From: Pirellulales bacterium
Lineage (GTDB): Bacteria; Planctomycetota; Planctomycetia; Pirellulales; Lacipirellulaceae
Assembly (NCBI GenBank): GCA_028279215.1
Contig: JANQOF010000054.1
Location: 174,811-238,810 of the forward strand
DNA: 64,000 nt
Direction: 5' to 3'
A model generated the notes under the pieces. The model searched no databases and was not told where the DNA came from. It was given only the letters and a program-made list of their open reading frames with translations. The translations under genes were made by a program, and so were the position numbers. Positions within the stretch are counted from its first letter, which is position 1. Every line of letters begins with the position of its first letter. Positions 55,270 through 63,621 of this stretch are shown here, in pieces.

Positions 55270-55332
55270 CTAAGTCGATAAGACGTCGATTGACCGAGAT
55301 CGTACATCACAACATCAACCAGCGAACTACTC

Positions 55333-56298
55333 ATGTCAGCCTGGATTATCTATCTCTGCGTTTTTGGAGGCGTCGCCGCGCTGGTAGCCGGCATTGCAGC
55401 CGTCATGCGAGGGGATCGCGAGGACGAGGTCGCCCAGCGACTCAGCGCCCTGACAAGCGGCAATAAGGACGCCAACTCCAAGGAGTCGATTACAAGTGAA
55501 ATCCTCACTGCCTCGCGCGAGGGGACTCAGAGCGCGTTCGAGCAGGTGGTGTCTAACTACCTGAACTTGAATCTGCTGTTCGAGCAAGCCGACGTCAACA
55601 TGACGGTGAGCAAGTTCTTGACCATCATCGCAGGGGCAGTGGCGATTGGGGTGGCAATGCCAACGGCCGCGGGATTACCGCTGAAGTTCGCACCGATCGT
55701 GGCCGCTATATTCTGCTTCATGCCCTTCATGTGGCTCTTATTCAAGCGGAAACGAAGGTTGAACAAGTTTGCCGCTCAACTGCCCGAGGCGCTCGAGTTG
55801 ATCTCTCGCGCATTGCGAGCAGGGCATAGTCTGGCAGCCGGCTTTAATCTGGTTGGCCAAGAGATGTCGACTCCCATTTCGACAGAGTTCAACCGCGCGT
55901 TCGAAGAGCAGAATCTGGGTATGCCGCTTGAGGAAGCGCTTTCGAATCTGACCGAACGCATCCCAAACCTCGACCTGAAGTTCTTTGCGACCGCGGTTAT
56001 TTTGCAACGTCAAACGGGCGGTGATCTGGCGGAGATTCTCGACAAGATTGGCCACCTAATCCGCGAACGGTTCAAGATTTGGGGCCAAGTGCAGGCCCTA
56101 ACCGGTGAAGGACGCCTAAGCGGTATTGTGTTGCTGGCGTTGCCACCCGCGCTGTTCGTTACCGTGTATCGAATGAACCCTGACTACTTGATGCTGCTGT
56201 TCACCGACGACCTGGGCAAGAAGATGCTGGTTGGCGGTCTGGTGATGCAGTTGTTGGGCGCCATTGTGATTCGAAAGATTGTGAACATCAAAGTCTGA
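55333..56298 (+). CDS. tadB: Tad pilus inner-membrane platform protein TadB
   Basis: The 321-residue protein has an N-terminal helix (IIYLCVFGGVAALVAGIAAVM), two helices near 95-135, the cytoplasmic T2SSF domain (LPEALELISRALRAGHSLAAGFNLVGQEM..., about 150-280) and C-terminal helices (LSGIVLLALPPALFVTVY and LVGGLVMQLLGAIVI). It forms the membrane platform with TadC and works with CpaF. Confidence 0.93.
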   Translation: MSAWIIYLCVFGGVAALVAGIAAVMRGDREDEVAQRLSALTSGNKDANSKESITSEILTASREGTQSAFEQVVSNYLNLNLLFEQADVNMTVSKFLTIIAGAVAIGVAMPTAAGLPLKFAPIVAAIFCFMPFMWLLFKRKRRLNKFAAQLPEALELISRALRAGHSLAAGFNLVGQEMSTPISTEFNRAFEEQNLGMPLEEALSNLTERIPNLDLKFFATAVILQRQTGGDLAEILDKIGHLIRERFKIWGQVQALTGEGRLSGIVLLALPPALFVTVYRMNPDYLMLLFTDDLGKKMLVGGLVMQLLGAIVIRKIVNIKV

Positions 56299-56380
56299 TT
56301 GGAACGAAACGCTCGGGGCGGAGTGGACGCCCGTGTTTCATCGCCTTGGTCGATAGCCTTCAGCCCCCAAAACCCTTGCC

Positions 56381-57346
56381 ATGATTGCCATCATCAGCAA
56401 CACGCTTCTCACTCAACTCGCGATCTTCGGTTGCGTTGCGGCCTTGGTGTGGGCCGCGATGGAGTTTCTGGGTGGTGGCGGCAAGTCGCGAGCGGAAGAG
56501 CGATTGGACGAATTCAAAGACGCTCGTGGTAAGTCGCGTGGACAGCAGGGAGCGAAGAACGACTCGATGACCAAACTCATCGAGGCCGCTTCGCCCAAGT
56601 TGTCGGCACCACTCAAACCGAAGACCGAAGAAGAAGAGGGCAAGCTAAAGCAGCGTCTACAGCACGCGGGATATCGCAGCGAAAACGCGGTTTCGATATT
56701 CCTGGGAATGAAGTTCCTTTGCCTCCTCGTCGGCTTCTTCGCCAGTGGCGGCAGTATGCTGTACCTCAAAGGCGCGACGACCGAAGCAATCATGTACACG
56801 GTAGGCATCTCCGGCATACTGTTCTACCTCCCGGACGTGGTGGTGTGGTTCCGTAAGAAGAGCCGCCAAGATTGCATCTTTTACGGACTACCCGACGCTC
56901 TGGACTTGATGGTCGTTTGCGTTGAAGCCGGCCTAGGACTTGATCAGGCGATGCGGAAAGTGTCGGAAGAAATGGCAAAGAGCTACGCCGTGTTGAGCGA
57001 CGAATTCCGATTGGCCAACTTGCAACTTCAGATGGGTGCTGCACGCAACGACGTGCTCCACGAGTTGGGACAACGCACTGGCGTCGATGATCTCAAAGCG
57101 CTTGCGGCTATTCTGATTCAGGCCGATAAGTTCGGGTCGAGTGTCGCTCAGGCTTTGCGAGTGCAAAGCGACTCGATGCGTACGCGCCGCCGCCAAATGG
57201 CAGAAGAAAAGGCAGCCAAGACGGCGGTGAAGCTGATCTTCCCGCTCGTGATCTTTATCTTCCCCGCCATCTTTGTGGTTTTAGTCGGCCCGGCCGCGAT
57301 TACCATGATTAACGAGATGTTCCCGGCCATGCAAGCGGCGCAGTAA
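56381..57346 (+). CDS. tadC: Tad pilus inner-membrane platform protein TadC
   Basis: The 321-residue paralogue of TadB has the same plan: an N-terminal helix (LAIFGCVAALVWAAMEFLGG), a central pair of helices (FLCLLVGFFASGGSMLYL and ITYTVG-like stretch about 130-150), and a T2SSF domain (LPDALDLMVVCVEAGLGLDQAMRKVSEEM). The end KLIFPLVIFIFPAIFVVLVGPAAI is highly characteristic of TadC. It is the last recognisable gene of the second Tad segment; no TadE/F/G pseudopilin genes follow. Confidence 0.93.
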   Translation: MIAIISNTLLTQLAIFGCVAALVWAAMEFLGGGGKSRAEERLDEFKDARGKSRGQQGAKNDSMTKLIEAASPKLSAPLKPKTEEEEGKLKQRLQHAGYRSENAVSIFLGMKFLCLLVGFFASGGSMLYLKGATTEAIMYTVGISGILFYLPDVVVWFRKKSRQDCIFYGLPDALDLMVVCVEAGLGLDQAMRKVSEEMAKSYAVLSDEFRLANLQLQMGAARNDVLHELGQRTGVDDLKALAAILIQADKFGSSVAQALRVQSDSMRTRRRQMAEEKAAKTAVKLIFPLVIFIFPAIFVVLVGPAAITMINEMFPAMQAAQ

Positions 57347-57400
57347 GCATCGAACTTTGGTAGCCGTACCTCCGATTGTTCGGCCAAAACGTTGGGCGAA

Positions 57401-57898
57401 ATGGAGATCTCGTTCGCCATCGCCGGAGCCATGGCTGCGAATGCCCATGGTTACCATTGAACCACTGCCGTTGTCGACATCCTGATATCGCGCGACGACC
57501 TCGACCGTTTCAAGGCAGCTCATATCGGCCGTGGTTGGGTCGACAAGTTTGAGGGCTCAAAGAACTTCCGCGACACCGTTTGCAACGTGAACGTCGACGC
57601 GCTGGTTGTAGGAGAATACCCAGGCGACAGAAAGCCGAAGCCGGCATCGTTTCTCGCCCCAGCAACGGTCGCCGAATTCGGCGAAGGTGGCATCCCTTAC
57701 ATTTCGTTGCCGACCTTGCTTGAACTAAAACTCGCCAGCGGCATGACCGCGCCACATTGCCTACAAGGTTTGGCGGACGTCACGAATCTTATCCGTTGCT
57801 AGAATCTGCCGCTCGATTACGCTGAATCGCTAGATTCCTAAGTGGCCGATAAGTACTAAGAGCTTTGGCAAGCAGCTCAAGTGGTGGACGACTATTGA
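57401..57898 (+). pseudogene. Nucleotidyltransferase-like pseudogene with four internal stops
   Basis: A single frame of 166 codons reads through as one protein. It runs MEISFAIAGAMAANAHGYH, stop, then VVDILISRDDLDRFKAAHIGRGWVDK... YISLPTLLELKLASGM... LQGLADVTNLIR, and past further stops LPLDYAESLDS, VADKY and ELWQAAQVVDDY. This layout (IAGAMAANAHG, then VDILIS) is that of minimal nucleotidyltransferases of the antitoxin/AbiEii-like group. Stops are TGA 57458, TAG 57800, TAA 57839 and TAA 57857; the natural end is TGA 57896. No shift of frame is needed, so decay is by point mutation. Confidence 0.75.
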
Positions 57899-58171
57899 GT
57901 AGCCGGCGAGCTGCCCAACTATGCGAAACGACGTCTGGCCCCGAGAACCATTCCTTGCTCTCGGGGCGTTGCGAGACGTCGGCTAAGGTAGTGCGGGCTA
58001 CCAGCCGTTCCGCGCTCGATAGTGGTGTCCATACCTCGAGCAAAGCTGCGGCACAAACAAGCCGGAGGAGACTTGCGGCGGGAGTGTGGCCGACTCTCGC
58101 CGTTGGTGGCACGCAGCACACGCGGTGCGGTAGGCCGCGCGGTTCCAGGCGATCGGTTGGGGCGACATCAG
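57899..58171. other. Unassigned stretch between pseudogene and mraZ
   Basis: Minus-strand frames here are open (57789-58121, 57919-58119), but their translations are Arg/Ser/Leu-rich and match nothing I know. I see no RNA or site. It may be remnant DNA. Confidence 0.35.
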
Positions 58172-58633
58172 CTACTCTTTTCCAGACCTTTGAGGCAATT
58201 CAAACGCCGACTCGGCGATCTGGTCGTACTGATGCGTCCGGTCTTCGACGTAGTTTTCCCAGGCCAAACAGGGCCAAATTTCTGCGTGGTCTCGCACCCC
58301 CACCAGAACCACTTCGCCGCCCAACTGGGCCAGTTCGACCAACTCGCTGGGGATGCGAAGCGGCCCTTGCTTGCCGAGATGAACGGCGGTTGCTCGAGCA
58401 AAGAACAGCCTTGCGTATTCCCGTACTTTGCGTGCATTGGGTGAGAGTTGCTCCGACCGCTCGGCGAGTTGGCGGAATGCCGTTTCTGGGTAGATTGCCA
58501 AGGCCCCATCGGTAGATGGGGCCAAGTAGAGCGTGGCATTTTCGCTTGATTCGAACCCATCACGAAGCGATTTTGGAATGGCAACACGGTCCTTGTCGTC
58601 CAAGTTTCGGTGGTAGGTGCCTGTAAACAGCAT
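58172..58633 (-). CDS. mraZ: Transcriptional regulator MraZ
   Basis: This 153-residue DNA-binding protein of the AbrB/MraZ fold normally represses the division and cell-wall cluster. The start MLFTGTYHRNLDDKDRVAIP is typical. Two MraZ repeats follow, each with a DxKxR-like signature: DDKDRVAIPKSLRDG (about 12-26), and a second, altered one (GKQGPLRIPSELVELAQLG, about 91-109). I chose the ATG at 58633, as in all MraZ proteins; the frame is open to 58666, but that part lies within the operator. It is separated from rsmH by 7-8 kb here. Confidence 0.92.
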   Translation of the reverse strand: MLFTGTYHRNLDDKDRVAIPKSLRDGFESSENATLYLAPSTDGALAIYPETAFRQLAERSEQLSPNARKVREYARLFFARATAVHLGKQGPLRIPSELVELAQLGGEVVLVGVRDHAEIWPCLAWENYVEDRTHQYDQIAESAFELPQRSGKE

Positions 58634-58637
58634 GCCG

Positions 58638-58673
58638 ACCCAATTCCCCCCCACAATTCGCCACAACCTCCCA
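58638..58673 (-). promoter_or_regulatory. MraZ operator: four phased TGGNN repeats
   Basis: On the minus strand, TGGGA, TGGCG, TGGGG and TGGGT start at 58673, 58663, 58653 and 58642, giving spacings of 10, 10 and 11 bases. E. coli and Mycoplasma MraZ bind TGGGN repeats with 5-base gaps. The array ends 5 bases before the mraZ ATG and starts just after a predicted -10, so it probably mediates autoregulation. Confidence 0.75.
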
Positions 58674-58675
58674 GA

Positions 58676-58703
58676 AAGGTAGTCAGTTTCCTGTTTCGGT
58701 CAA
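58676..58703 (-). promoter_or_regulatory. Promoter of mraZ
   Basis: On the minus strand, TTGACC (58703-58698) and TACCTT (58681-58676) are 16 bases apart, directly upstream of the MraZ repeats. Confidence 0.45.
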
Positions 58704-59018
58704 CGGCGGAATGCCGTCACTGGGGAGTGCTAGCAGTTGAGATTTGTTCAGCAGTTCGTCCCTAGCAGTGTCTAGTTCTCGACGGTTTTTCGCCGAAGGC
58801 AAGCGGGAATTTTTTTGGGGTTTTTTCCATTAGGGTCGTAGTCGGCTGCTGCGTGTTCAGAGGGGTTTTCGCCTCCTCCCAAAGCTTAGAGAAGCGACTT
58901 GCATGCATCATGCTGCTTCGCGGGAAGCGATCACATGGCCGTGGCTCCTCGTAAGGCTGCCCGGTATGATGCTACATTCCATATCCCGCCCTAGTTGCCA
59001 CCATTGGTGGACACGGTC
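58704..59018. other. Divergent region between mraZ and queA
   Basis: No gene is visible. The region holds the mraZ upstream sequence and runs of T and G near 58800-58830; I found no clear queA promoter. Confidence 0.35.
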
Positions 59019-60080
59019 ATGGCTTCGCCCTCGCCATTTTTTGACTACGACTTGCCGCGCGAGTTAATCGCCCAAGAGCCACTTCGCAACCGCGCCGATG
59101 CGCGGCTGATGGTGGTCGATCGCGCGACGAGGAAGATCTCGCATTGGCACGTTCGCGACTTGCCCGACGTGTTTCAGCGGAACGACCAGTTGGTCCTCAA
59201 CAATACCAAAGTTATTCCTGCACAGCTCTACGGTCGCCGTAAAGCAACCGGTGGCCAGTGGCAGGGTTTGTTTCTTCGCGCCGACCAAGACGGACATTGG
59301 CGAATCGTCTGCAAGACGCGTGGCCGCCTGGCGGCGGGCGACGCTGTCGAGTTGCTCGATCGCGAAGGACGCGAGGCGGTTACACTCTGGTTGTTAGAGC
59401 GGCTTAAAGGCGGGCAGTGGCTTGCGCATCCGCATTCGGAACTTGGCGTTGAAGACCTGCTTCAGCAGGTCGGCCGGGTGCCGCTGCCTCACTACATTCG
59501 TGGCGGCCGCATGGTGGACGCCGACATTGCCAACTATCAAACCGTGTTTGCCAGAGAGCCGGGCGCCGTAGCGGCGCCTACCGCGGGACTGCATTTCACG
59601 GAGGACTTGCTCAAGCAGATTGGCAAACGTGGGGTTGTGTTTCCTCCAGTCACGTTGCATGTGGGCCTGGGAACATTCCGCCCTATCACCGCCGAGCGCC
59701 CCGAGGATCACGAGATGCATAGCGAGTGGGGCGAACTATCGGCTAGTTCGGCCAACCTCATCAATCGCGCCCGTGGCGACGGGGGACGCACGGTGGCGGT
59801 TGGAACCACCGCGGTCCGCGTGCTTGAGTCGGCTGCAGCGGACGTGTCATCTGGCGACCCGCTGGCCGCCTGGCATGGCGAAACTGATTTGTTTATTCGA
59901 CCACCGTACGAATTCAAGGCAGTCGACGTTCTGATGACGAACTTCCACTTCCCGCGAACTACATTGCTCTTGCTCGTCCAAGCATTCGGCGGTTCCGAAC
60001 TGATTCGCGAGGCCTACGCCGAGGCGATTCATGAGGAGTATCGCTTCTATAGTTACGGCGACGCCATGCTCATCGTATGA
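59019..60080 (+). CDS. queA: tRNA preQ1 ribosyltransferase-isomerase (QueA)
   Basis: This enzyme transfers and isomerises the ribosyl part of SAM onto preQ1-modified tRNA to make epoxyqueuosine. The 353-residue protein starts with FFDYDLPRELIAQEPLRNRADARLMV. Family blocks are LVLNNTKVIPAQLYGRR, YQTVFAREPGAVAAPTAGLHFTEDLL, VTLHVGLGTFRP, VGTTAVRVLESAA, and TNFHFPRTTLLLLVQAFGG near the end. The ATG at 59019 fits the family N-terminus better than a TTG at 58995. Confidence 0.95.
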   Translation: MASPSPFFDYDLPRELIAQEPLRNRADARLMVVDRATRKISHWHVRDLPDVFQRNDQLVLNNTKVIPAQLYGRRKATGGQWQGLFLRADQDGHWRIVCKTRGRLAAGDAVELLDREGREAVTLWLLERLKGGQWLAHPHSELGVEDLLQQVGRVPLPHYIRGGRMVDADIANYQTVFAREPGAVAAPTAGLHFTEDLLKQIGKRGVVFPPVTLHVGLGTFRPITAERPEDHEMHSEWGELSASSANLINRARGDGGRTVAVGTTAVRVLESAAADVSSGDPLAAWHGETDLFIRPPYEFKAVDVLMTNFHFPRTTLLLLVQAFGGSELIREAYAEAIHEEYRFYSYGDAMLIV

Positions 60081-60099
60081 GCTAATCGCCACGGCTCCC

Positions 60100-60117
60100 G
60101 CCCCATAGGAATGGGGC
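60100..60117. terminator. Hairpin between queA and the second flp
   Basis: GCCCCAT/ATGGGGC (60100-60106, 60111-60117) forms a perfect 7-bp stem with a 4-base loop but no T-tract, so its role as a terminator between these convergent genes is uncertain. Confidence 0.4.
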
Positions 60118-60157
60118 AGGTACTCCCCCCTCGGGACCGGAGAGCGCAACTGGCTCT

Positions 60158-60337
60158 TTACGATCCAAATGCTCCGGCAAGCTGGGCTGCTGAGTCGTCA
60201 AAGCTATCAGCCGTCGCGTTCGCCATGGATAGGACTGCCCCCATACAGGCGATCACGATCAGTGCAAGTAGTACTGCGTATTCTACGGCAGTCGGTCCAT
60301 CGTCTCGGTACAGGAATTCTCGAATGTGCTTTAGCAT
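60158..60337 (-). CDS. Second Flp-family type IVb pilin
   Basis: This 59-residue paralogue of the pilin at 43498 has the leader LKHIREFLYRDDG and then GPTAVEYAVLLALIVIACMGAVLSM, identical to the first pilin over GPTAVEYAV. The C-terminus (DDSAAQLAGAFGS) is more acidic. The ATG at 60337 starts the normal leader; an upstream TTG at 60373 is unlikely. It has no recognisable c-di-GMP riboswitch in its 300-base upstream region and is transcribed opposite to the Tad genes, so it may be a differently regulated minor or alternative pilin. Confidence 0.88.
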   Translation of the reverse strand: MLKHIREFLYRDDGPTAVEYAVLLALIVIACMGAVLSMANATADSFDDSAAQLAGAFGS

Positions 60338-60637
60338 GACGACACCAGGGGAGGAGTATAGGAAGACATCCAATCACGGACGTCTGAAAAGTAGGGGCGG
60401 ACTTCGCGACCATTGCACGGGTCCTCCCGTCTACTGAAGTGTAGGTCATACTCCTCGCGGCGCACCTGCCATTTCGTCGGTAAACCGAGCACCTGAGAAA
60501 CGCACTGGCCGCTCGGTGGGGACTACACCGGTTATGCGGCCCGGCCTTGTCGCGTTGCAAACGATGTCTCGTGGGCGCTTCGAAAACCAAGCCACAAAGC
60601 GTTGGCATGTTGGCGACGATTGTCGCGGTTGTACCGA
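60338..60637 (-). other. Leader region of the second flp
   Basis: This is 300 bases of sequence between the IscA-type gene and the pilin. It forms several GC-rich stems, but I recognise neither a GEMM aptamer nor another riboswitch. Confidence 0.35.
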
Positions 60638-60970
60638 CTATGCCTGGAACGAACTCCCGCAGCCGCATGTCTTCACGGCATTTGGGTTGTCGAATCGGAA
60701 GCCGTACCCCTGCAGATCGTCTTGGAAATCGATCGTGATGCCGTCCAGGTAGAGAGCGCTCTTCTTGTCGACTACCACGGGCACGCCTTGGCAATCGTAC
60801 TTGCTGTCGTCCGCTTCGCTGTAATTCGTGTCGAACGCCAAACCGTAGTTGAATCCACTGCAACCGCCGGCCGTGATCTGAACACGGAGCATCTGCCCGT
60901 CGTCCATCTTTTGATCATCCATCCGACGCTTGACTTCGGCGGCTGCCTTTTCGGTGAGGGTGACGGCCAT
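60638..60970 (-). CDS. Iron-sulfur carrier of the HesB/IscA/ErpA family
   Basis: This 110-residue A-type carrier delivers Fe-S clusters to apoproteins. The three conserved cysteines are present: ITAGGCSGFNYGL (Cys in the first motif) and the C-terminal TCGCGSSF pair. The start AVTLTEKAAAEVKRRM at 60970 is typical; an earlier ATG at 61018 adds 16 residues. An extended -10 lies about 85 bases upstream. A cysteine desulfurase gene lies 1.5 kb upstream on the same strand. Confidence 0.9.
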   Translation of the reverse strand: MAVTLTEKAAAEVKRRMDDQKMDDGQMLRVQITAGGCSGFNYGLAFDTNYSEADDSKYDCQGVPVVVDKKSALYLDGITIDFQDDLQGYGFRFDNPNAVKTCGCGSSFQA

Positions 60971-61052
60971 TACGGTGGGACTCCTATAAATATTGGGTTG
61001 CTCAGTTCTGACGATCATACCAGCCAGCTTGCGGCAGGTTGTAGCACTCTAA

Positions 61053-61061
61053 ATTATAACA
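61053..61061 (-). promoter_or_regulatory. Extended -10 promoter of the IscA-type gene
   Basis: TGTTATAAT on the minus strand is an extended -10 (TGn plus TATAAT). No good -35 is needed with this type. Confidence 0.5.
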
Positions 61062-61129
61062 AGCGGTCGCCAAAGGGAAGGGAACTTCGCCCGCAATTTA
61101 CCGGGGCAAAAGCCCATCTGTCGCGGAAA

Positions 61130-62341
61130 TCATGCGGGTTCCAGCGTCGTTTGGCCAACTCCAGTACTCTGGCCCCACAGGTCGATTCCGCTGGCCAGCA
61201 CTCGTGGCATCAGCACCATCGTCGCGGCGAAATACGCAAGCGCAAGACCTGTGAGCAGTATGCCCTGAAGCTGTGGCCAAATCGTGGCCGCCAGAGCAAC
61301 CGCCATGATCGTTGCTGCCGGCACGACGATTCCCGCGATCGCACGCCACCAGCCCAAGAGCAGAATCGACACCAGGGCAATCACGGCGATCGACACCCCG
61401 CCACTAGCGAGCACCGCCGGTAGCAGCGAGATGTACTCCTGAGCAAAGTACATCAGCGGGTACGCGCCCGCGAACGAACCAATCGTGAGCAGCAGCATCC
61501 ACACGTCGAACTTCTCTACCTGCGACGCTTGCACCACCAGGCCTATCAGCAACCCGAACAGCACGATGCTCAGCGGGCCAAGCCAGGTAAGCTCGCCCAA
61601 TCGATCGATCGGTGCAATGCCCAACACGTCGATCCGCACCGGTCGGGCGAAGAACAACCGCCCGTAATCCCAGCGGTACGTGCTGCCAGCGCTCGTGCTG
61701 GTAATGTTCGTTGGTTGCAGCGATAGGTCGAGCAAGCGTACATCCGATCCGTTCGTAGTCAGTGAAACATCGTAGGTCTCTAGCAATCCGCCCGACGACG
61801 CGGCCAGTTCGTATAGTCCCTTACCCACGGCGGTGTAGGTCACGGCAAGCTTGGCTGGCTCGGGTGTCAGCGCCCCTATCCACACAAGTTGTCCGTCGCG
61901 AAACGACACCCGCTCGCTCGGTTGTCCATCCACGGTGATCGACAGATCGGCCAACGAAATGCTCTGTGGTGGCATCGGCAACATGATTTCGCAATCGCCG
62001 CCATCATCCGAAGGAGCGGCGGCTTCAATCTCGCCTTTGAACGATGCTTCGTAGATCGATTCGGGAGTCACCGTACCAACACTTAGTTTGGGTGTGAGTG
62101 CAATCTGTGCCACGAGCGACGATAGTCGCGCGGCCGGCACGTCAACTTCGGTGCCGGTGTCGTTTTCGGCGTCTGTGGCGACGTCAAGCTTGTGTTGTTC
62201 CGAGTACCTCTCGATCGCCTTTCGCGAAGACTCGCGTGCCGACTGCACCGCCGGCAACAGCAACGCGACCAGCGTACCAATGATGGCGATGACAACCAGC
62301 AATTCGACGAGGGTGAAACCGCGGCGGCGAAGGCGCAACAT
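61130..62341 (-). CDS. Prepilin-type N-terminus fused to a polytopic membrane domain
   Basis: This 403-residue protein has an unusual architecture. Residues 1-32 are a perfect type IV prepilin leader and helix ([28 protein letters not shown]), followed by [17 protein letters not shown] beta-rich region spans about residues 70-245. From about 253 to the end come five or six strongly hydrophobic helices (for example [17 protein letters not shown] and [24 protein letters not shown]). Normal pseudopilins have only one helix. The ATG at 62341 has GGAG 7 bases upstream; an earlier start at 62431 is not needed. It lies between a cysteine desulfurase and an IscA-type gene. Confidence 0.75.
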   Translation of the reverse strand: MLRLRRRGFTLVELLVVIAIIGTLVALLLPAVQSARESSRKAIERYSEQHKLDVATDAENDTGTEVDVPAARLSSLVAQIALTPKLSVGTVTPESIYEASFKGEIEAAAPSDDGGDCEIMLPMPPQSISLADLSITVDGQPSERVSFRDGQLVWIGALTPEPAKLAVTYTAVGKGLYELAASSGGLLETYDVSLTTNGSDVRLLDLSLQPTNITSTSAGSTYRWDYGRLFFARPVRIDVLGIAPIDRLGELTWLGPLSIVLFGLLIGLVVQASQVEKFDVWMLLLTIGSFAGAYPLMYFAQEYISLLPAVLASGGVSIAVIALVSILLLGWWRAIAGIVVPAATIMAVALAATIWPQLQGILLTGLALAYFAATMVLMPRVLASGIDLWGQSTGVGQTTLEPA

Positions 62342-62433
62342 GAGTGGGCTCCGTGAGAGAAGAGAAAAGCTGGCACCCTGACTTGCCTCACCCTCTGTAA
62401 CGCTCACGGCCCGCTGGTTTATTCCCCGCACCT

Positions 62434-63621
62434 CTAACTCATTAGGCTACCGACTTTGCTCACAGCCGCGGTCACAAGTTGCACCGCGTGGTCGATCTCG
62501 TCGCTTGTCGTGTACCGGCCGAGCCCAAACCGCAAGCAACTCCGCGCCTCGTCCGGCGAGAGGCCGAGCGCTTGTAACACGTGGCTAGGTTCATCGCTCT
62601 TGCTGCTGCACGCGGCTCCGCTGCTCACCGCCAGCTCCGGCATAGCCAGCATCAGCGCCTCGCCATCGGTACCTGGGAACATCACGTTGAGATTGTTAGG
62701 CAATCGAAGCGGGCCATCTACGTACTCCGCGTCGAGTTCCGGGCCGACGAGCTGCGCACCTGGGAGCGCGCCCAGCAACTCCGACGCCAGACGGTTGCGA
62801 AGCGCGGCCATGCGTGCCATCTCCGTGTCAAGCGACTCTACCGCCAAACGCACCGCTTCGGCGAAGCCAACGATGCCGGGCACGTTCAGCGTGCCGCTGC
62901 GGCGATTTTGTTCTTGACCTCCACCGATTGATTGCGGCTGCAGTCGGACGACGGGGTCGCGGCGACGCATGTAGAGCGCGCCGACTCCCTTGGGTCCATG
63001 CAGTTTGTGAGCGGTGAAGCTCATCAGGTCGACGCCTAGTTCGTTCACGTCGACCGGCAGTTTGCCCACCGCTTGCGTAGCGTCGCTATGGAGCAGAACA
63101 CCGTACTGTTTGCAATCGTCGGAAATCGCGGCCATCGGCTGCACTGCACCGATTTCGTTGTTTGCCAACATTACCGAAACAAGGCACGTTTCGTCGCGAA
63201 GCGATTCGGCGAAGTGTTCTTCGCTGACCATTCCTGCCAGCGGCGACCCATGCGGCTCGACATCGAGCAGCGTGACCTCGTAACCTCTCGCAGCGAGCTG
63301 CGCGAGCGGATCGAGCACCGCAGGGTGTTCGGTCTTCACGCTTACCAAATGATCACCGCGCCGCCGCTTTCGCTCGGCCACCCCGCGAATCGCTAGGTTG
63401 TTGCTCTCGGTCGCACCGCTGGTGAACACGATCTCACTCGGCTTGGCACCGATGGCACGCGCGATCGTCTCCCGCGCGGCCTCCACCGCTTCACGGGCTT
63501 GCTCCCCGTAGACATGCGTACTGCCAGGGTTACCAAACTTTTGCGTGAAGTACGGCAACATGGCATCGACCACGCGCGGGTCAACAGGGGTCGTGGCGTG
63601 ATGGTCGAGATAAATCGGCAC
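62434..63621 (-). CDS. Cysteine desulfurase (NifS/IscS type)
   Basis: This pyridoxal-phosphate enzyme takes sulfur from cysteine for Fe-S cluster and thio-modification pathways. The 395-residue protein starts [19 protein letters not shown]. It shows [24 protein letters not shown], the PLP lysine Lys206 in [12 protein letters not shown], and the catalytic cysteine Cys338 in [17 protein letters not shown]. The loop around Cys338 is of the longer NifS/IscS (class I) kind. It is transcribed toward the prepilin-like gene and the IscA-type carrier. Confidence 0.93.
   Translation of the reverse strand: MPIYLDHHATTPVDPRVVDAMLPYFTQKFGNPGSTHVYGEQAREAVEAARETIARAIGAKPSEIVFTSGATESNNLAIRGVAERKRRRGDHLVSVKTEHPAVLDPLAQLAARGYEVTLLDVEPHGSPLAGMVSEEHFAESLRDETCLVSVMLANNEIGAVQPMAAISDDCKQYGVLLHSDATQAVGKLPVDVNELGVDLMSFTAHKLHGPKGVGALYMRRRDPVVRLQPQSIGGGQEQNRRSGTLNVPGIVGFAEAVRLAVESLDTEMARMAALRNRLASELLGALPGAQLVGPELDAEYVDGPLRLPNNLNVMFPGTDGEALMLAMPELAVSSGAACSSKSDEPSHVLQALGLSPDEARSCLRFGLGRYTTSDEIDHAVQLVTAAVSKVGSLMS

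Noticed and set aside
57789..58121. 110-codon minus-strand frame beside mraZ
   Set aside because: It overlaps the 3' end of the nucleotidyltransferase pseudogene and has no family match or ribosome-binding site.
60338..60637. Search for a c-di-GMP riboswitch before the second flp
   Set aside because: No GGACGCAAAGCC-like block or receptor stem was found on the minus strand, so none is called.
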